Assembly: GCA_030374765.1 (NCBI GenBank)
Contig: JARGXX010000091.1
Location: 1 to 64,000, forward strand
DNA from: Agarophyton chilense
Taxonomy: Eukaryota; Rhodophyta; Florideophyceae; Gracilariales; Gracilariaceae
Direction: 5' to 3'
DNA length: 64,000 nt
Below the pieces are notes generated by a model that saw only the letters and a list, made by a program, of their open reading frames with translations, made no database searches and was not told where the DNA came from. Numbering within the stretch: the stretch's first letter is position 1; every line of letters starts with the position of its first letter. This document shows positions 1-12,631 of the stretch, in pieces. The translations under genes were made by a program, and so were the position numbers.

Positions 1-711
1 GGGCTGGGCCCATAACCTGATGGAAAGGGAAATGCTGAAGGAAAGGTTGAAGGATGAAAGGAAAGTTCGCCAGCTCTAGCTTGGATTTACTTGGAGGCGC
101 TCAAAACTTTCACTTATATACTACTTCAAAACGTCAGCTGTCTAGACTCCAACCCAAAGTAAACCCTAGACTACAAAGCAGGGACACTCAATACTACCAA
201 TCATATTCAAGCATGACATTAACCCTAGTCAATGTTCATTGCAGCGCACAACAAGGCAATATACAGTGCACACAGTGCACAGCCAATAATTACACTGACG
301 TGTGCACAAATTCAATATCAGCACACACTACTTGCAATCCGCCTCCATACACGTTCACGTTCCAGCACAGTACACCAAGTCTCCTGTAATACACATGTCA
401 CGTCTCTTCTCCAAGTACATTCGTTACACCTTGTGAGATGTGTTCATAGTACACCAGCTGGACATGTTGAACAGCGTGCACAGTAGTACAAGTAGACCAC
501 GTACACACGTGTCCCACAGACAAACCCAATGTGCCATACCACTTGTACACACCACATTGCATGTGCACATTTGCAGTAGCCAATCACAGCCGAGTTCACG
601 TTGAGATCCGACTGACACGCATATGCGCTTTTCCAGGGGGCACCCTCCAAAAACAGCCCATGCTCCCCTGCACTTTGTTTTTCAGTGACAGCACAGGGTC
701 AACAGCCAACA
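1..711 (-). mobile_element. Copia-B element B0, front end (primer site and 5' LTR)
   Basis: Only the front end of this minus-strand Copia-B element is in the window; the rest lies to the left. Positions 1-17 are the reverse complement of the primer-binding region and 18-711 is the 5' LTR, which starts (in sense) TGTTGGCTG and ends CCATCA. The right flank from 712 is the gag of Copia-A element A1, so B0 was inserted into A1. The five bases after the LTR, AGTAG, are the expected right copy of the target duplication; the left copy is outside the window. Wholeness cannot be judged. Confidence 0.9.
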
Positions 712-2477
712 AGTAGTTGCTGAATATCCAGAATCGGATTCCACAACGTTCCACACACCTTTAACACGGCATGCCAGCACGAAGGCGATGGCGCCATAGG
801 GCATAATCATCACCACGCCTTCCATGAAAACGAGGGATTTCATCCCGGTAGTACTTTCGGATTCCATTTCCGTGTCCGACATATTTCAGTCTGTTATCCA
901 CGAAGCAGATAGAACGGAACCAAAACGAAATTAATTAGTAGAGGGAAGCAGAGTGAGGGACTCAATGCCTTGGGAAGTTTAAGAAAAGGGCCACGAGCAG
1001 TGATGAATTCGTGGCCGAGCTTGCCCAAACGGAGTATCCCAACTCAAACGTTCGACAGCGAGGACGACAGCGGAGACTTTTGACGTAGCCTGCAACGCTC
1101 ACCGAGACGCGTCTCGTACGCGATCACAAGCGGAGCTCGGGTGCTCCCACGCTTGGAGTATACTCACGGGCAGTGGCAGAAGGCGTACCCGGAACAGACA
1201 AACTTCTCGACTTCGGGTTGAAACTTCTTGATTGAACCTAACGAGGACTTGCTCGAGGTAGGCGGGCGCACTGGCGGGAGAGAAACTACCTCCGCTACCC
1301 TAAAGGATGATCCCCTGGACCCTGGTTACTCTCTCCAGGTGAGGTACGCTTTGATTACCTACCGAACTCTGCGCACTTCAGAGTCCGGCGCTTTTAGTCC
1401 CTACGAGGCGTCCCAAGGAGGGGTGTCGTCAAGATACACTTCCCCCAGTTGACCCAAGCTAGCCTCTTGCGGGAAAGTAGCGCGGTCGTGCGGTGTAGTA
1501 CGGTTGCTCCTACACTTCCAAGCCCAATTCATCGACCTCCGTACTCTACGGACGGAGAGCAGGATTTGGCAGACTTCCCGGTCTCGTGCCAAGGGGGTAC
1601 TAACAAACGCGCGATATGTTTTCGCCACCAAGGAGGAAGTCCGCAGGGTACACGCCTGTCGCAAAACAAAATAACTTCTTGAATCCAGATGAGCGTTAGT
1701 CGTAGATCGCGCACCTGTCGCAGTAGGGAATCTTCTTGAATCCAAATAAATGTTAGTAGAGCGTGACGTCTGCGAAGAGTCGACGCTCTGGGCCCATAAC
1801 CTCACAAAGTGAGCGCAGGTTAGGTAAAGGAAAAAGGAAGAAGAAGAGGGGAAAAGACGAGAAGAAGAGAAAAATAAAAGAAGAGAAACAAAGGAAGGTA
1901 GTCAGCCTTGACAATTTACTTCGATCGTTGGCGACCGTCATTGAAAACTATATCTACCTCGCACGCAGTACCGCCGCCGGTGCTGACCGTCGGCGGGTCA
2001 CCCACGTCTCACACCTTGCCACTGTGCGACGAGGAGTTGCGCGCCAAAACAATTTCAAACATGAAGCATATCAAATAAAAACTCAAAAAATCATCCAAAG
2101 TGGTGCGCCAGTGCCAACCACCCCGCGCAGCCCAGATTCGGCTGTTACGGCCAAACCCCGTATCCAGCCCACATTCGCACATTCTCTCCAACTGCATAGC
2201 CCGTGCTCATTCAGCGCTCTCGTCCAATCAAATCGCTCCACTTGGGCTGAAGCCCCAACACGCCCCATTAGAACCAGACCACTTGTCCATACCACGTTGC
2301 ATGAGGGCATTTGCAGTAGCCAATCAGATGGCCGTTTCACGTTGAGATTGAGATGAGGCGCATATGCGTTTTTCCGCGGAGGGTGCCCAAAAGTGCCCAT
2401 GCTTAAATCCACTTTTTGTTTTCCACTATTTCCAACACTCCAAAGGGCTTGGGGGCACAGTCGACCAAACCTCAACA
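712..2477 (-). mobile_element. Copia-A element A1, front part
   Basis: Minus-strand Copia-A fragment. It contains the first codons of gag (start near 882), a leader (883-1801) and the 5' LTR (1802-2477). The remainder lies left of the window beyond the B0 insertion. The LTR ends CTCAACA on the plus strand and is followed at 2478 by Copia-B coding sequence, so A1 sits inside B1. It differs at more sites than the other Copia-A copies here, so it is probably one of the older copies in the nest. It is broken. Confidence 0.88.
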
Positions 2478-3193
2478 AGGCAATTGGCCGTCTCATGTAT
2501 TTGTCTGTAGGAACTTGTCCAGATATCTCATACGCGGTGTCCAAACTTGCCAAGTATGTTGAGAAACCTGGAGAGATTCACTGGAAGGCAGTCAAACGTG
2601 TGCTTCGCTATCTCAACGGTACTTGTACATTTGGTCTCACCTACGGCTTAAACACCGATTTGGCACTTCACGGCTACGTGGACTCTGACTGGGCAGGCGA
2701 TGTTGCAAACCGCAAGTCTACCAGTGGGTACTTGTTCATGATGGCTGGAGGTCCTGTGTCATGGTGTTCACGTCAGCAAGAAGTGGTTGCACTGTCTAGT
2801 GCTGAAGCTGAGTATGTGAGTCTGTGCAGTGGTTCTAAAGAGGCCATCTGGCTTAGGCGTTTGTGGAATGGCATCGACATAGTCATTGGAGTAGAAGTGG
2901 GACGATTCGGTAAAGTTGCTTGTTGAACCAACGCCTGTATATGTTGACAACCAAGGGTGCATTGACCTTGCCCGAAATGGCGTTGTCAACAAGCGTACCA
3001 AGCATATCGACATTCGTTTTCACTTTACTCGAGAAGCTCTACGTGACAAGTCGATTGTGTTGTTCTGCTGCCCTACCGATTGCATGACTGCCGATATGCT
3101 CAACAAACCACTTTGCCGTGTGAAGCACGAGAGGTTCCGTGAAGACAGTGGCGTCCGACACCTAGACCTTCGAAGTCAGTGACAGAGGGGGAG
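2478..3193 (+). mobile_element. Copia-B element B1, 3' part (end of RT, RNase H)
   Basis: The back end of a plus-strand Copia-B gag-pol. Recognisable pieces are the conserved stretch after the RT (PDISYAVSKLAKYV), the RNase H core around YVDSDWAGD, and the SSAEAEYVSL segment. A purine tract, AGAGGGGGAG, lies directly before the LTR at 3194. The left part of B1 is beyond A1 and outside the window. The fragment is broken, with about one break besides the A1 insertion. Confidence 0.88.
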
Positions 3194-3882
3194 TGTTGGC
3201 TGTTGACCCTGTGCTGTCACTGAAAACCAAAAGTGCAGGGGAGCATGGGCTGTTTTGGAGGGTGCCTCTGGAAAAGCGCATATGCGTGTCAGTCGGATCT
3301 CAAGGTGAACTCGGGCTGTGATGGGCTACTGCAAATGTGCACATGCAATGCGGTGTGTACAAGTGGTATGGCACTATTGGGTTTGTCTGTGGGGACACGT
3401 GTGTACGTGGTCTACTTGTACTACTGTGCACGCTGTTCAACATGTCCAGCTGGTGTACTATGAACACATCTCACAAGGTGTAACGAATGTACTTGGAGAA
3501 GAGACGTGACATGTGTATTACAGGAGACTTGGTGTACTGTGCTGGAACGTGAACGTGTATGGAGGCGGATTGCAAGTAGTGTGTGCTGGCATATTGAATT
3601 TGTGCACACGTCAGTGTAATTATGGGCTGTGCACTGTATATTGCCTTGTTGTGCGCTGCAATGAACATTGACTAGGGTTAATGTCATGCTTGAATATGAT
3701 TGGTAGTATTGAGTGTCCCTGCTTTGTAGTCTAGGGTTTACTTTGGGTTGGAGTCTAGACAGCTGACGTTTTGAAGTAGTATATAAGTGAAAGTTTGAGC
3801 GCCTCCAAGTAAATCCAAGCCAGAGCTGGCGAACTTCCTTTTCATTCCCTCAACCTTTCCTTCAGCATTTCCCTTTCCATCA
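3194..3882 (+). repeat. Copia-B LTR shared by B1 and B2
   Basis: A 689-bp Copia-B LTR running TGTTGGCTG to CCATCA. The purine tract of B1 is on its left and the primer-binding site of B2 on its right, so one LTR is both the 3' LTR of B1 and the 5' LTR of B2. No target duplication lies between the units. This is the mark of a tandem chain made by LTR recombination rather than by two insertions. Confidence 0.92.
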
Positions 3883-6451
3883 GGTTATGGGCCCCATCCC
3901 CGCTGACCTCTGCCGTCTAGTTCGTCTCTCGCCGCTCTCCCGCACCGCCGTTCACCCGTTTCGCTGTTCTATTCTCTTCGTTTCCGCCGTAGTAGCCGTT
4001 TCGTCGGGTGTGTGACCGTATCGTGGGTTGGTGTTGGTATTTTCTTTCGGTCTTGCGTTACTCCCTGAGGGCGTTGTGGTGGTAGTGGTTGGACGTTATT
4101 ATCGTGATTGTGTTTGGGTGCTCGTTGTTGCCCGTGTTTGTCGATCGCTATCCGTTTCGTTTGGTCTCCCTCTCTTTTGTTGTTTTGTGGATCCCTGCGT
4201 CGTGTTGCAGGTTCTGATCTGAGAGGTTGAGGACCGTGCTTGTTGAAGTCTGGGCCTGGAGTTCTTGGCTCAGCGTTCGTGTGTGTGTTTGTGTGTTTGG
4301 TCTGCATCTTTGCCTGTGCGACGAGCGGTTGATCCGAGGTACTTTGGGTGATTCCTTGTACTCGGGGACGTTAGCCTGGCGGCTTGAACCAAAGCAGGTG
4401 TACTGTCAAGCGGGTTCCCCACTGGTCCTTTTAGGGCGGATAACAGTGACGGTCGAAAGATCTGGTTGAACTTTGCGGGTGCATTTGTGGACGGGGTGCC
4501 GTGGCGCACTGCATTTGGCTGGTTGTTTGACTTTGTGTGTGAGCCCGACCTTTGTGGTTGGGCACTTGGACTGTTGTGAACAGCATCCATAAGGAGCTTT
4601 TGATCCGCAGTACGCGGGGAGGCGACGTTTCGAAGGCTGACCTCCTTTTCAGGATCAGGCCGCGTGCGATCTTCATTGATTGCTCGTTAGAAGCGTATCT
4701 TGGTGTTGAAGTAGCTTCGGTTTCGAGGTCGCGCTAGTTCTTGAAAGAGGCCAGAGAGGGTCAACTTGGTGAAGGCATATCTTCGGTCATTAACCATCCT
4801 CTGGAAGCCTCGTAAGGAGCAACGCGCCTTCTCCTTTTGACGTGGGAGGAGGTAGACTGCAGAAAACCGTTATCTACCAGAAGAGCTCTGGGGGCCAGGG
4901 GTCCGACCTTTAGGGACGCGGGTATAGGAAGCCCTGCCAGTGCGCCCGCAGACTATTGTCTGTTCAATCTTGAAGAATTATTTGTTGTTTGTTGTTTTTT
5001 GCTTTGTTGTTGTTGTCTGTTGTTGTTGTTCACTTGTCTGTTGCTGTCAAGCCATCTCTCTCGGCCCCTTGTGACACTTTGCACAAAATGGATTCGTTCA
5101 ATGGGGTGAAAATCGAAAAGCTGGTTGAGGATAACTTCCACGTATGGAAGCAGAAGATTGAGCTGCTGCTTGCACTCAAGGACCTCGACGGCCACCTCGA
5201 CTCTGTTAGACCCACTGACGAAGATGAGCTGTCGACTTGGAAAAAGAAAGATGGCAAGGCCAGAGCTATTATTGGTCTCACACTCAGTGATGAGCATTTA
5301 GATCATGTGCGGGACGCCGACAACGCTGCCGATATGTGGAAAGCCATTTGCGATGTGTTCCAACGCAAGACTCTGCTCAACAAAATCAACGCCCGACGGT
5401 CCTTCTACTCTGCCAAGATGCGTGATGATGAGAAAATGCTACAGTTCATCAACCGTGTACGTCATCTGGCATCGGACCTGAAGTGTATGGACGTTGTTGT
5501 TGAGGAGGAGGACATCGCTATGGCCATCCTATGCGGACTTCCGGAAAGATTCGAGCACCTCCTCGTCGCAATTGATACCACGATTGGCGATCGTCAACTC
5601 ACTCTAGAGTTTGTGAAGAGTCGTCTGCTGCAAGGAGAGCAGCGAATGAACGATCGTGCCAAGGAGGAGTCTGGTGGAAGTGAGGCAGCTTTGGTTGGCA
5701 GGCAGTCGCGATGGAAGAACATCGAGTGTCATTATTGTCATAAGAAGGGTCATATCCAGAGGAACTGTTTCAAGAAGCAACGTGATGGGGCTAACAGGAA
5801 TCAGGTCGGTGCTGCTCACCCAACTGTCAATACTGAGCTCAGCGATGAGCGAGGTACGGGTGGCAACGACTCTGACTTTGTATGTCTCATTGCTACTGGC
5901 TCTGATAAATCCACGAACAGTGACTGGATTGTTGACTCTGGTGCTACTGCCCACATGTCTTTTGACGAATCCGTGTTCCAAACATATGATAGTAAGGTGT
6001 CTTCTGGCGTTAGCATCGGTAATGATTCCAAACTAGAGTCTGTTGGTCACGGTAGTGTGGAGCTTGATCTGATTGTGGAAGGGTCCAAACGAAAGTGCCA
6101 GCTGAAGCAAGTTGTTCATGTACTGAATTTAAGGTACCATTTGCTTTCTGTATCGGCGATTTGTGATGTGGGGTGCAAAGTAGTGTTTGAAAAAGAGAAG
6201 GTATGTGTATACAAGGGGTCAAAAGTGGTTGCCTTGGGGCGCCGCGTCAAAGGCCTATACTACCTTTGCACTGCTGCACACCAGTGTACAGATGTAAACA
6301 GCGCACTTGTGTCGGACTTGTCACTATGGCATGCTCGAATGGCTCATGTGAATGTGGATGGTATCAAGCATATGGCTCGAAACAAGGTTGTGTCAGGGCT
6401 CAATGTAGACGTTGCACAGGATTCAGATGTGTGTGGCTCATGTGTAGTAGG
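3883..6451 (+). mobile_element. Copia-B element B2, front part (leader, gag, protease, start of integrase)
   Basis: Plus-strand Copia-B. The primer-binding site is at 3883, the leader runs to 5087, and gag starts with MDSFNGVKIEKL at 5088. The CCHC knuckle (CHYCHKKGHIQRNC), the protease signature (DSGAT) and the HHCC entry to integrase follow. The reading frame is cut where Copia-A element A2 begins at 6452. The continuation of B2 is not found on the other side of A2, where a different part of Copia-B begins. B2 is therefore an incomplete unit. Confidence 0.9.
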
Positions 6452-6748
6452 TGTTGAGGTTTGGTCGACTGTGCCCCCAAGCCCTTTGGAGTGTTGGAAA
6501 TAGTGGAAAACAAAAAGTGGATTTAAGCATAGGCACTTTTGGGCACCCTCCGCGGAAAAATGCATATGCGCCTCATCTCAATCTCAACGTGAAACGGCCA
6601 TCTGATTGGCTACTGCAAATGCCCTCATGCAACGTGGTATGGACAAGTGGTCTGGTTCTAATGGGGCGTGTTGGGGCTTCGGCCCAAGTGGAGCGATATG
6701 ATTGGACGAGAGCGCTGAATGAGCACGGGCTATGCAGTTGGAGAGAAT
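6452..6748 (+). repeat. A2 5' LTR, first piece
   Basis: The first 297 bp of the Copia-A LTR, starting TGTTGAGG. It stops at AGAAT, the target sequence of the A3 insertion; the same five bases start the second piece at 13305. Confidence 0.93.
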
Positions 6749-7421
6749 TCACAACGTGAGCGCAGGTTAGGTAAAGGAAAAGGAAGAAGAGGGGGAAAAG
6801 ACGAGAAGAAGAGAAAAATAAAAGAAGAGAAACAAAGGAAGGTAGTCAGCCTTGACAATTTACTTCGATCGTTGGCGACCGTCATTGAAAACTATATCTA
6901 CCTCGCACGCAGTTCCGCCGCCGGTGCTGACCGTCGGCGGGTCACCCACGTCTCACACCTTGCCACTGTGCGACGAGGAGTTGCGCGCCAAAACAATTTC
7001 AAACATGAAGCATATCAAATAAAAACTGAAAAAATCATCCAAAGTGGTGCGCCAGTGCCAACCACCCCGCGCAGCCCAGATTCGGCTGTTACGGCCAAAC
7101 CCCGTATCCAGCCCACATTCGCACATTCTCTCCAACTGCATAGCCCGTGCTCATTCAGCGCTCTCGTCCAATCAAATCGCTCCACTTGGGCCGAAGCCCC
7201 AACACGCCCCATTAGAACCAGACCACTTGTCCATACCACGTTGCATGAGGGCATTTGCAGTAGCCAATCAGATGGCCGTTTCACGTTGAGATTGAGATGA
7301 GGCGCATATGCGTTTTTCCGCGCAGGGTGCCCAAAAGTGCCCATGCTTAAATCCACCTTTTGTTTTCCACTATTTCCAACACTCCAAAGGGCTTGGGGGC
7401 ACAGTCGACCAAACCTCAACA
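6749..7421 (-). repeat. A3 3' LTR
   Basis: A 673-bp Copia-A LTR in reverse. In sense orientation it runs TGTTGAGG to GTTGTGA, so its last two bases are GA, not the usual CA. The polyprotein stop codon lies in its first six bases. Confidence 0.94.
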
Positions 7422-10400
7422 CTCCTCCTCGACTGGTCGGCCAAGTTCAACACTGTCCGCGTTATTGTTGTGAAGACCTGGGCCAAGTGGTTTAGTTAAG
7501 AAGTCCGCATCATTGTCTTCACTTGGAACGTACGTCACATTGATGTGACAATCCTTGACTAGTTCCCGAACGAAGTGCAACTTAACGTCAATGTGCTTAG
7601 CGCGACCCGACGGACAGCGTTCACCAGTTGCCCAGTCAATGGCGCACTGGTTGTCCGAACGAATGGGCACAGCACCTTGCACTTTCCATCCAATCTCCTT
7701 AAGCACACGCTTCAACCAAATGACCTCCTGACACGCAAGCGTCAAAGCATAATACTCGGCCTCGCCGGTAGACAACGCCACCGAAGCCTGTTTTCTTGCG
7801 CCCCACATACATGTCGCTTTGCCAAGCTTCACTAAGAAACCAGACATTGACTTGCGATCACGCGTGTCCGCAGCGTAGTCAGAGTCAACGTACGCCTCCA
7901 GTTTCACCATGCCAGAGTGATAGTGCACACCATGTTCAGTTGTACCGCGAAGGTAACGAAGAACCCGCTTTGCTGCCTTGTGACAGTAGGCCGTGGGCGA
8001 TTTCTGAAAACGAGCCAAGATTAGGACGGGTGCTAATATATCCAACCGAGTTCTCAGTGCCAAATACAAAAGCGATCCAATGATCTGCTGGTACAGCTGA
8101 GTATCCTGGATGGATTTGTCTTTCTCAGATGTCCACCCGGTAAAAAAAGATTCTACCATAGGGGTGCATGCCGGCTTGGATCGCTGAAACCCGAAACGGC
8201 GCAACACGCTTTCCGTGTACAGTGACTGACCAAGATACAGCGACACAGGTCGACCATCTGAATCTAAAGTCCATTTGAATTCAACGCCGAGGTACAAGTT
8301 CACTTCGTCCGCCACACGCAGCTCGTAAAACGACTTGAGCTCCTCCAAAATCGCATCACGTTCCATGGCAGAAGTTGTGAATATTAGCAAGTCATCCACA
8401 TAAACTAGCACGAACGCATCCTCATTGCTCTCGTTTTGGCGGCGAAACACGCAAGGTGCACTCGGTAACTCTTCAAAACATATGCTTTTCATATCCTCGC
8501 ATAGTTTGTTGTGCCATGCCAAGTGCGCTTGCTTCAGTCCATAGATAGCCTTGAGCAATTTGAAGCATCGTGAAGTCACGCCAGGTATACCTCGAGGTGA
8601 CATGATCCACACATCTTCCTCAAGTTCGCCATTGAGAAACGCAGTCTTCACATCCACCTGTACCACATACATGCGCAAGCATAACGTCAGATACAAGAAT
8701 ATGCGAACCAAAGAGAACGAAACAACTGGTGCATAAGTCTCCATGTAGTCCTGACCATATGTTTGGTGGTTTCCACCGGCTACAACACGAGCCTTAAAAC
8801 GTTCAACTGACCCATCAGCATTGCGCTTTACCTTCAGTATGACGTGAGTTGGTAGTGGTTGTGAAGCAGGAGAGTCATCAGGTTTCCAAGTTTGCTTCGA
8901 CTCCAATGATGAAAACTCTTCATCGACGGCTGCTTGCCACATGGTACGCTCCTCCGCACTGGCGGACATTGCCTCCTTGAGTGAGGGCTCATCACTAGTA
9001 GTGACTTTGACTTGCGATGTACAGTGAGCAGACCCTGCCATGAACCACCTCAGAGGTTGACGGCGCGTGCGCCGCGGGTAGCGTGGTTCCGTATCAGCGT
9101 TGGCAGATGTATCAAGGTCATCAGCAGCACTTTCGTCATCACTTTCGGAATCCTGTGCATCGTCTTCATTGCTGCCGGAGTCTGACTCCGACTGCCTGAG
9201 TGCTGGAATCAGGTGCGAGGATCCGTCATGAACCACCTCCTCCTCAACATTATCGACGGAGAAGGTATCCGATTCGTCATCAATGCTATCACATAATCCC
9301 ATATCAGAGCTATAGTCAGCATCTGACGCACTTTCATCATCCATGTAGTTGGCAAGAGATGATGCGCCAGGGAACTTGGATTCATCAAAAGTAACATGTC
9401 GTGACTCAATAATACGCGGAGTACCGTCATTATCAACGACGAGTACCTTGTACACACCATGCTCAAGAGTCTCCAAGTACACTCCCTCAAGTGCACGAGA
9501 CTCGAACTTGGGTCCACGCGGAGTCCTTAGCACGAATGCAGTGCATCCAAACACACGCACGTGCTTCAACAAAGGTTTATTTCCAGTTACCAGAAAGTAG
9601 GGACTGTTGTTAACAGTAGAATGTTGCACTCGATTACGCACAAAGATAACATGTTTCAGCGCATATGGCCACAAACATTCTGGTAGATCGGCTTGGATCA
9701 GCAACGATCGAGCAGCTTCCACCATGGTACGATTGATGCGCTCAGCTATAGCGTTGTGTTCGGGGGTGTATGGAGCAGAGAAAGAAGTGAGGCCATGTTC
9801 TGCTGCCAAGTTCTCTTGCAGGGCAATATATTCTTCTGCACCGTCCGAGTGCAAACTTTTGATATGCACTCCTCCAAGCTGCTTAAACTTTGCCGCAATA
9901 CCCACAAACACATCACTAAGGGCACTGCGATGGATCACCAGACCTAGGAACACATACCGTGAGTGATCATCGAGGAATGTACATGCATATTGAAACTTGT
10001 CCGGAAAAGACTTTTCCAGAGGACCTACAATATCCGAGTGCACAATGTCACCAACCGCGGATGCATGTTCAAAGTGACCTGGGAACGGAAGCTTATGAGC
10101 CTTGCCAAGTCGACATGCTCGGCATACCTCCTCCATGTCACACAAGTGCGGCACTCCATCTGCGTACTTGTGTACATGTTGCAGATCACGTTGGTTGATG
10201 TGAGCCAGTCGTCGGTGCCACAGTTGAGTCTCCGTAGACTTAGTCGAAAGCGCAAGTTCCACACCAGCATGCTCTAAAGGTTGAGGCAGTGTGTACATGC
10301 GAGATACCTTGTCACGATCACCAATGCCCACCTCAAAACCATTTGACTCTAGCGTCAAACGTACACTATGACGACCGAAGAGCGACTCAATACCTTTGTC

Positions 10401-11717
10401 GGCCAAACACCCGGTTGAAACCAAGTTGTATCCCAGAGCGGGGGTCAGTAGGGCATCACTCAGACGTATGTTCGCATTGTCCAAAGGAATGATCACCTCT
10501 CCGCGTTGTTTAGATACAACAGATGTGTTATCGGCAAGCATCACTGTCCTTTCGTCGCAAGGTTCAAGTGAACCGGGCACGAACGCACAAACAGAATGGA
10601 AGCAATGTACTGTCGCACCGCTGTCTGCGTAGGTACTCAGGTCATTCGGCGGAACTATAGTGGTCCTTTCCACAGTTGCACCAGCAATTTCGATTTTTCC
10701 AGACTTTCCAGAAGACTTGCTCGAGGCGCTTCTACCACTACTGCCACCCATTCGCTTGGGTTGTGGCGACAGTTTATCGAGGATACTCTGCGGCAAGTGG
10801 TTGTCCGGGTTGTCCGGATTCATAAAGCAACGATCTTGTGTGTGTCCATCGCGATCACAGAAGTCGCAATGATGTCCATTGCTCGATCCAGAACGATCAA
10901 ATGATGACGATCTCAAGGCGGCAGCAAGTGCACGAGCAGTAGACTCAATGTCGGAGTGACCATCAGACTCCTCATCTTCGTTGTTTGCACTACTGCGGGT
11001 ACGATTCGTCGATTCAGAATGTCGACCAGATTTTTTCCTGCCCTTCTTCTTGCGACGTGAACTACGTCCAGACGGCCTTGCAGACACCTGTTTCGCGTTG
11101 TATTCATCTATGAGGGTCGTGGCCACGTAGTCCCATGTAAGCTCAGCGATATCCTTGGTTCGAAGAGCTGCAGCAGTAGACTCCAGTGTGCAATTGGGAT
11201 CAATAGAAGCAAGTAACATGGGAGCTTTGTGCGACTCCGGTACTGCCGCATCCTTCCCCATGCGCTCTAACTGAGCAAATAACGCCGTGTACTGGTCCAC
11301 ATAGCCTGACATATTCTGACCATTGTATCCCATACGGAATAGTTGAGTCTGCACAGCAATTCTGGATACAGTACGATTGGACGCATACCGTGCATCAAGC
11401 AATGCGAGCATGCGCGCCGGGTCGTCGTCGACATCCATGACCACACGAAGTGGCGCATCACCCAAGGCGCATATTATGATTCCACATGCCTTCTCGCGCT
11501 TGGCGACAACTCGAGCGCTATCAATAGCGGTATCCGATGTTGCTTCAGTAGTTGCTGAATATCCAGAATCGGATTCCACAACGTTCCACACACCTTTAAC
11601 ACGGCATGCAGCACGAAGGCGATGGCGCCATAGGGCATAATCATCACCACGCCTTCCATGAAAACGAGGGATTTTCATCCCGGTAGTACTTTCGGATTCC
11701 ATTTCCGTGTCCGACAT
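7416..11717 (-). CDS. Copia-A gag-pol polyprotein (A3)
   Basis: A 1433-residue single-frame Ty1/copia polyprotein. Approximate landmarks: gag with a CCHC knuckle at residues 284-297 (CDFCDRDGHTQDRC); aspartic protease DSGAT at 365; integrase zinc-binding HRRLAH at 501; integrase acidic residues at 562 (HSDIVGP), 625 (LHSDG) and about 659 (AIAER); reverse transcriptase YVDD at 1106-1109; RNase H acidic residues near 1278 (DSD), 1319 (GEAE) and 1355 (SDN). The order PR-IN-RT-RH is that of copia, not gypsy. The family makes gag and pol as one precursor cut by its own protease. The final codons read the purine tract as Glu-Glu-Glu, and the stop lies inside the LTR. The frame is open throughout. 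Confidence 0.95.
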   Translation of the reverse strand: MSDTEMESESTTGMKIPRFHGRRGDDYALWRHRLRAACRVKGVWNVVESDSGYSATTEATSDTAIDSARVVAKREKACGIIICALGDAPLRVVMDVDDDPARMLALLDARYASNRTVSRIAVQTQLFRMGYNGQNMSGYVDQYTALFAQLERMGKDAAVPESHKAPMLLASIDPNCTLESTAAALRTKDIAELTWDYVATTLIDEYNAKQVSARPSGRSSRRKKKGRKKSGRHSESTNRTRSSANNEDEESDGHSDIESTARALAAALRSSSFDRSGSSNGHHCDFCDRDGHTQDRCFMNPDNPDNHLPQSILDKLSPQPKRMGGSSGRSASSKSSGKSGKIEIAGATVERTTIVPPNDLSTYADSGATVHCFHSVCAFVPGSLEPCDERTVMLADNTSVVSKQRGEVIIPLDNANIRLSDALLTPALGYNLVSTGCLADKGIESLFGRHSVRLTLESNGFEVGIGDRDKVSRMYTLPQPLEHAGVELALSTKSTETQLWHRRLAHINQRDLQHVHKYADGVPHLCDMEEVCRACRLGKAHKLPFPGHFEHASAVGDIVHSDIVGPLEKSFPDKFQYACTFLDDHSRYVFLGLVIHRSALSDVFVGIAAKFKQLGGVHIKSLHSDGAEEYIALQENLAAEHGLTSFSAPYTPEHNAIAERINRTMVEAARSLLIQADLPECLWPYALKHVIFVRNRVQHSTVNNSPYFLVTGNKPLLKHVRVFGCTAFVLRTPRGPKFESRALEGVYLETLEHGVYKVLVVDNDGTPRIIESRHVTFDESKFPGASSLANYMDDESASDADYSSDMGLCDSIDDESDTFSVDNVEEEVVHDGSSHLIPALRQSESDSGSNEDDAQDSESDDESAADDLDTSANADTEPRYPRRTRRQPLRWFMAGSAHCTSQVKVTTSDEPSLKEAMSASAEERTMWQAAVDEEFSSLESKQTWKPDDSPASQPLPTHVILKVKRNADGSVERFKARVVAGGNHQTYGQDYMETYAPVVSFSLVRIFLYLTLCLRMYVVQVDVKTAFLNGELEEDVWIMSPRGIPGVTSRCFKLLKAIYGLKQAHLAWHNKLCEDMKSICFEELPSAPCVFRRQNESNEDAFVLVYVDDLLIFTTSAMERDAILEELKSFYELRVADEVNLYLGVEFKWTLDSDGRPVSLYLGQSLYTESVLRRFGFQRSKPACTPMVESFFTGWTSEKDKSIQDTQLYQQIIGSLLYLALRTRLDILAPVLILARFQKSPTAYCHKAAKRVLRYLRGTTEHGVHYHSGMVKLEAYVDSDYAADTRDRKSMSGFLVKLGKATCMWGARKQASVALSTGEAEYYALTLACQEVIWLKRVLKEIGWKVQGAVPIRSDNQCAIDWATGERCPSGRAKHIDVKLHFVRELVKDCHINVTYVPSEDNDADFLTKPLGPGLHNNNADSVELGRPVEEEC

Positions 11718-12631
11718 ATTTCAGTCTGTTATCCACGAAGCAGATAGAACGGAACCAAACGAAATTAATTAGTAGAGGGAAGCAGAGTGAGGGACTCAAT
11801 GCCTTTGGAAGTTTAAGAAAAAGGGCCACGAGCAGTGATGAATTCGTGGCCGAGCTTGCCCGAACGGAGTATCCCAACTCAAACGTTCGACAGCGAGGAC
11901 GACAGCGGAGACTTTTGACGTAGCCTGCAACGCTCACCGAGACGCGTCTCGTACGCGATCACAAGCGGAGCTCGGGTGCTCCCACGCTTGGAGTATACTC
12001 ACGGGCAGTGGCAGAAGGCGTACCCGGAACAGACAAACTTCTCGACTTCGGGTTGAAACTTCTTGATTGAACCTACCGAGACTTGCTCGAGGTAGGCGGG
12101 CGCACTGGCGGGAGAAACTACCTCCGCTACCCTAAAGGATGATCCCCTGGACCCTGGTTACTCTCTCCAGGTGAGGTACGCTTTGATTACCTACCGAACT
12201 CTGCGCACTTCAGAGTCCGGCGCTTTTAGTCCCTACGAGGCGTCCCAAGGAGGGGTGTCGTCAAGATACACTTCCCCCAGTTGACCCAAGCTAGCCTCTT
12301 GCGGGAAAGTAGCGCGGTCGTGCGGTGTAGTACGGTTGCTCCTACACTTCCAAGCCCAATTCATCGACCTCCGTACTCTACGGACGGAGAGCAGGATTTG
12401 GCAGACTTCCCGGTCTCGTGCCAAGGGGGTACTAACAAACGCGATATGTTTTCGCCACCAAGGAGGAAGTCCGCAGGGTACACGCCTGTCGCAAAACAAA
12501 ATAACTTCTTGAATCCAGATGAGCGTTAGTCGTAGATCGCGCACCTGTCGCAGTAGGGAATCTTCTTGAATCCAAATAAATGTTAGTAGAGCGTGACGTC
12601 TGCGAAGAGTCGACGCTCTGGGCCCATAACC
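11718..12631 (-). other. A3 leader (untranslated region between 5' LTR and gag)
   Basis: About 914 bp without a supported gene. It carries the primer-binding site beside the LTR and the leader block shared with Copia-B, described under the A2 leader. The antisense open frames across it are shadows. Confidence 0.85.
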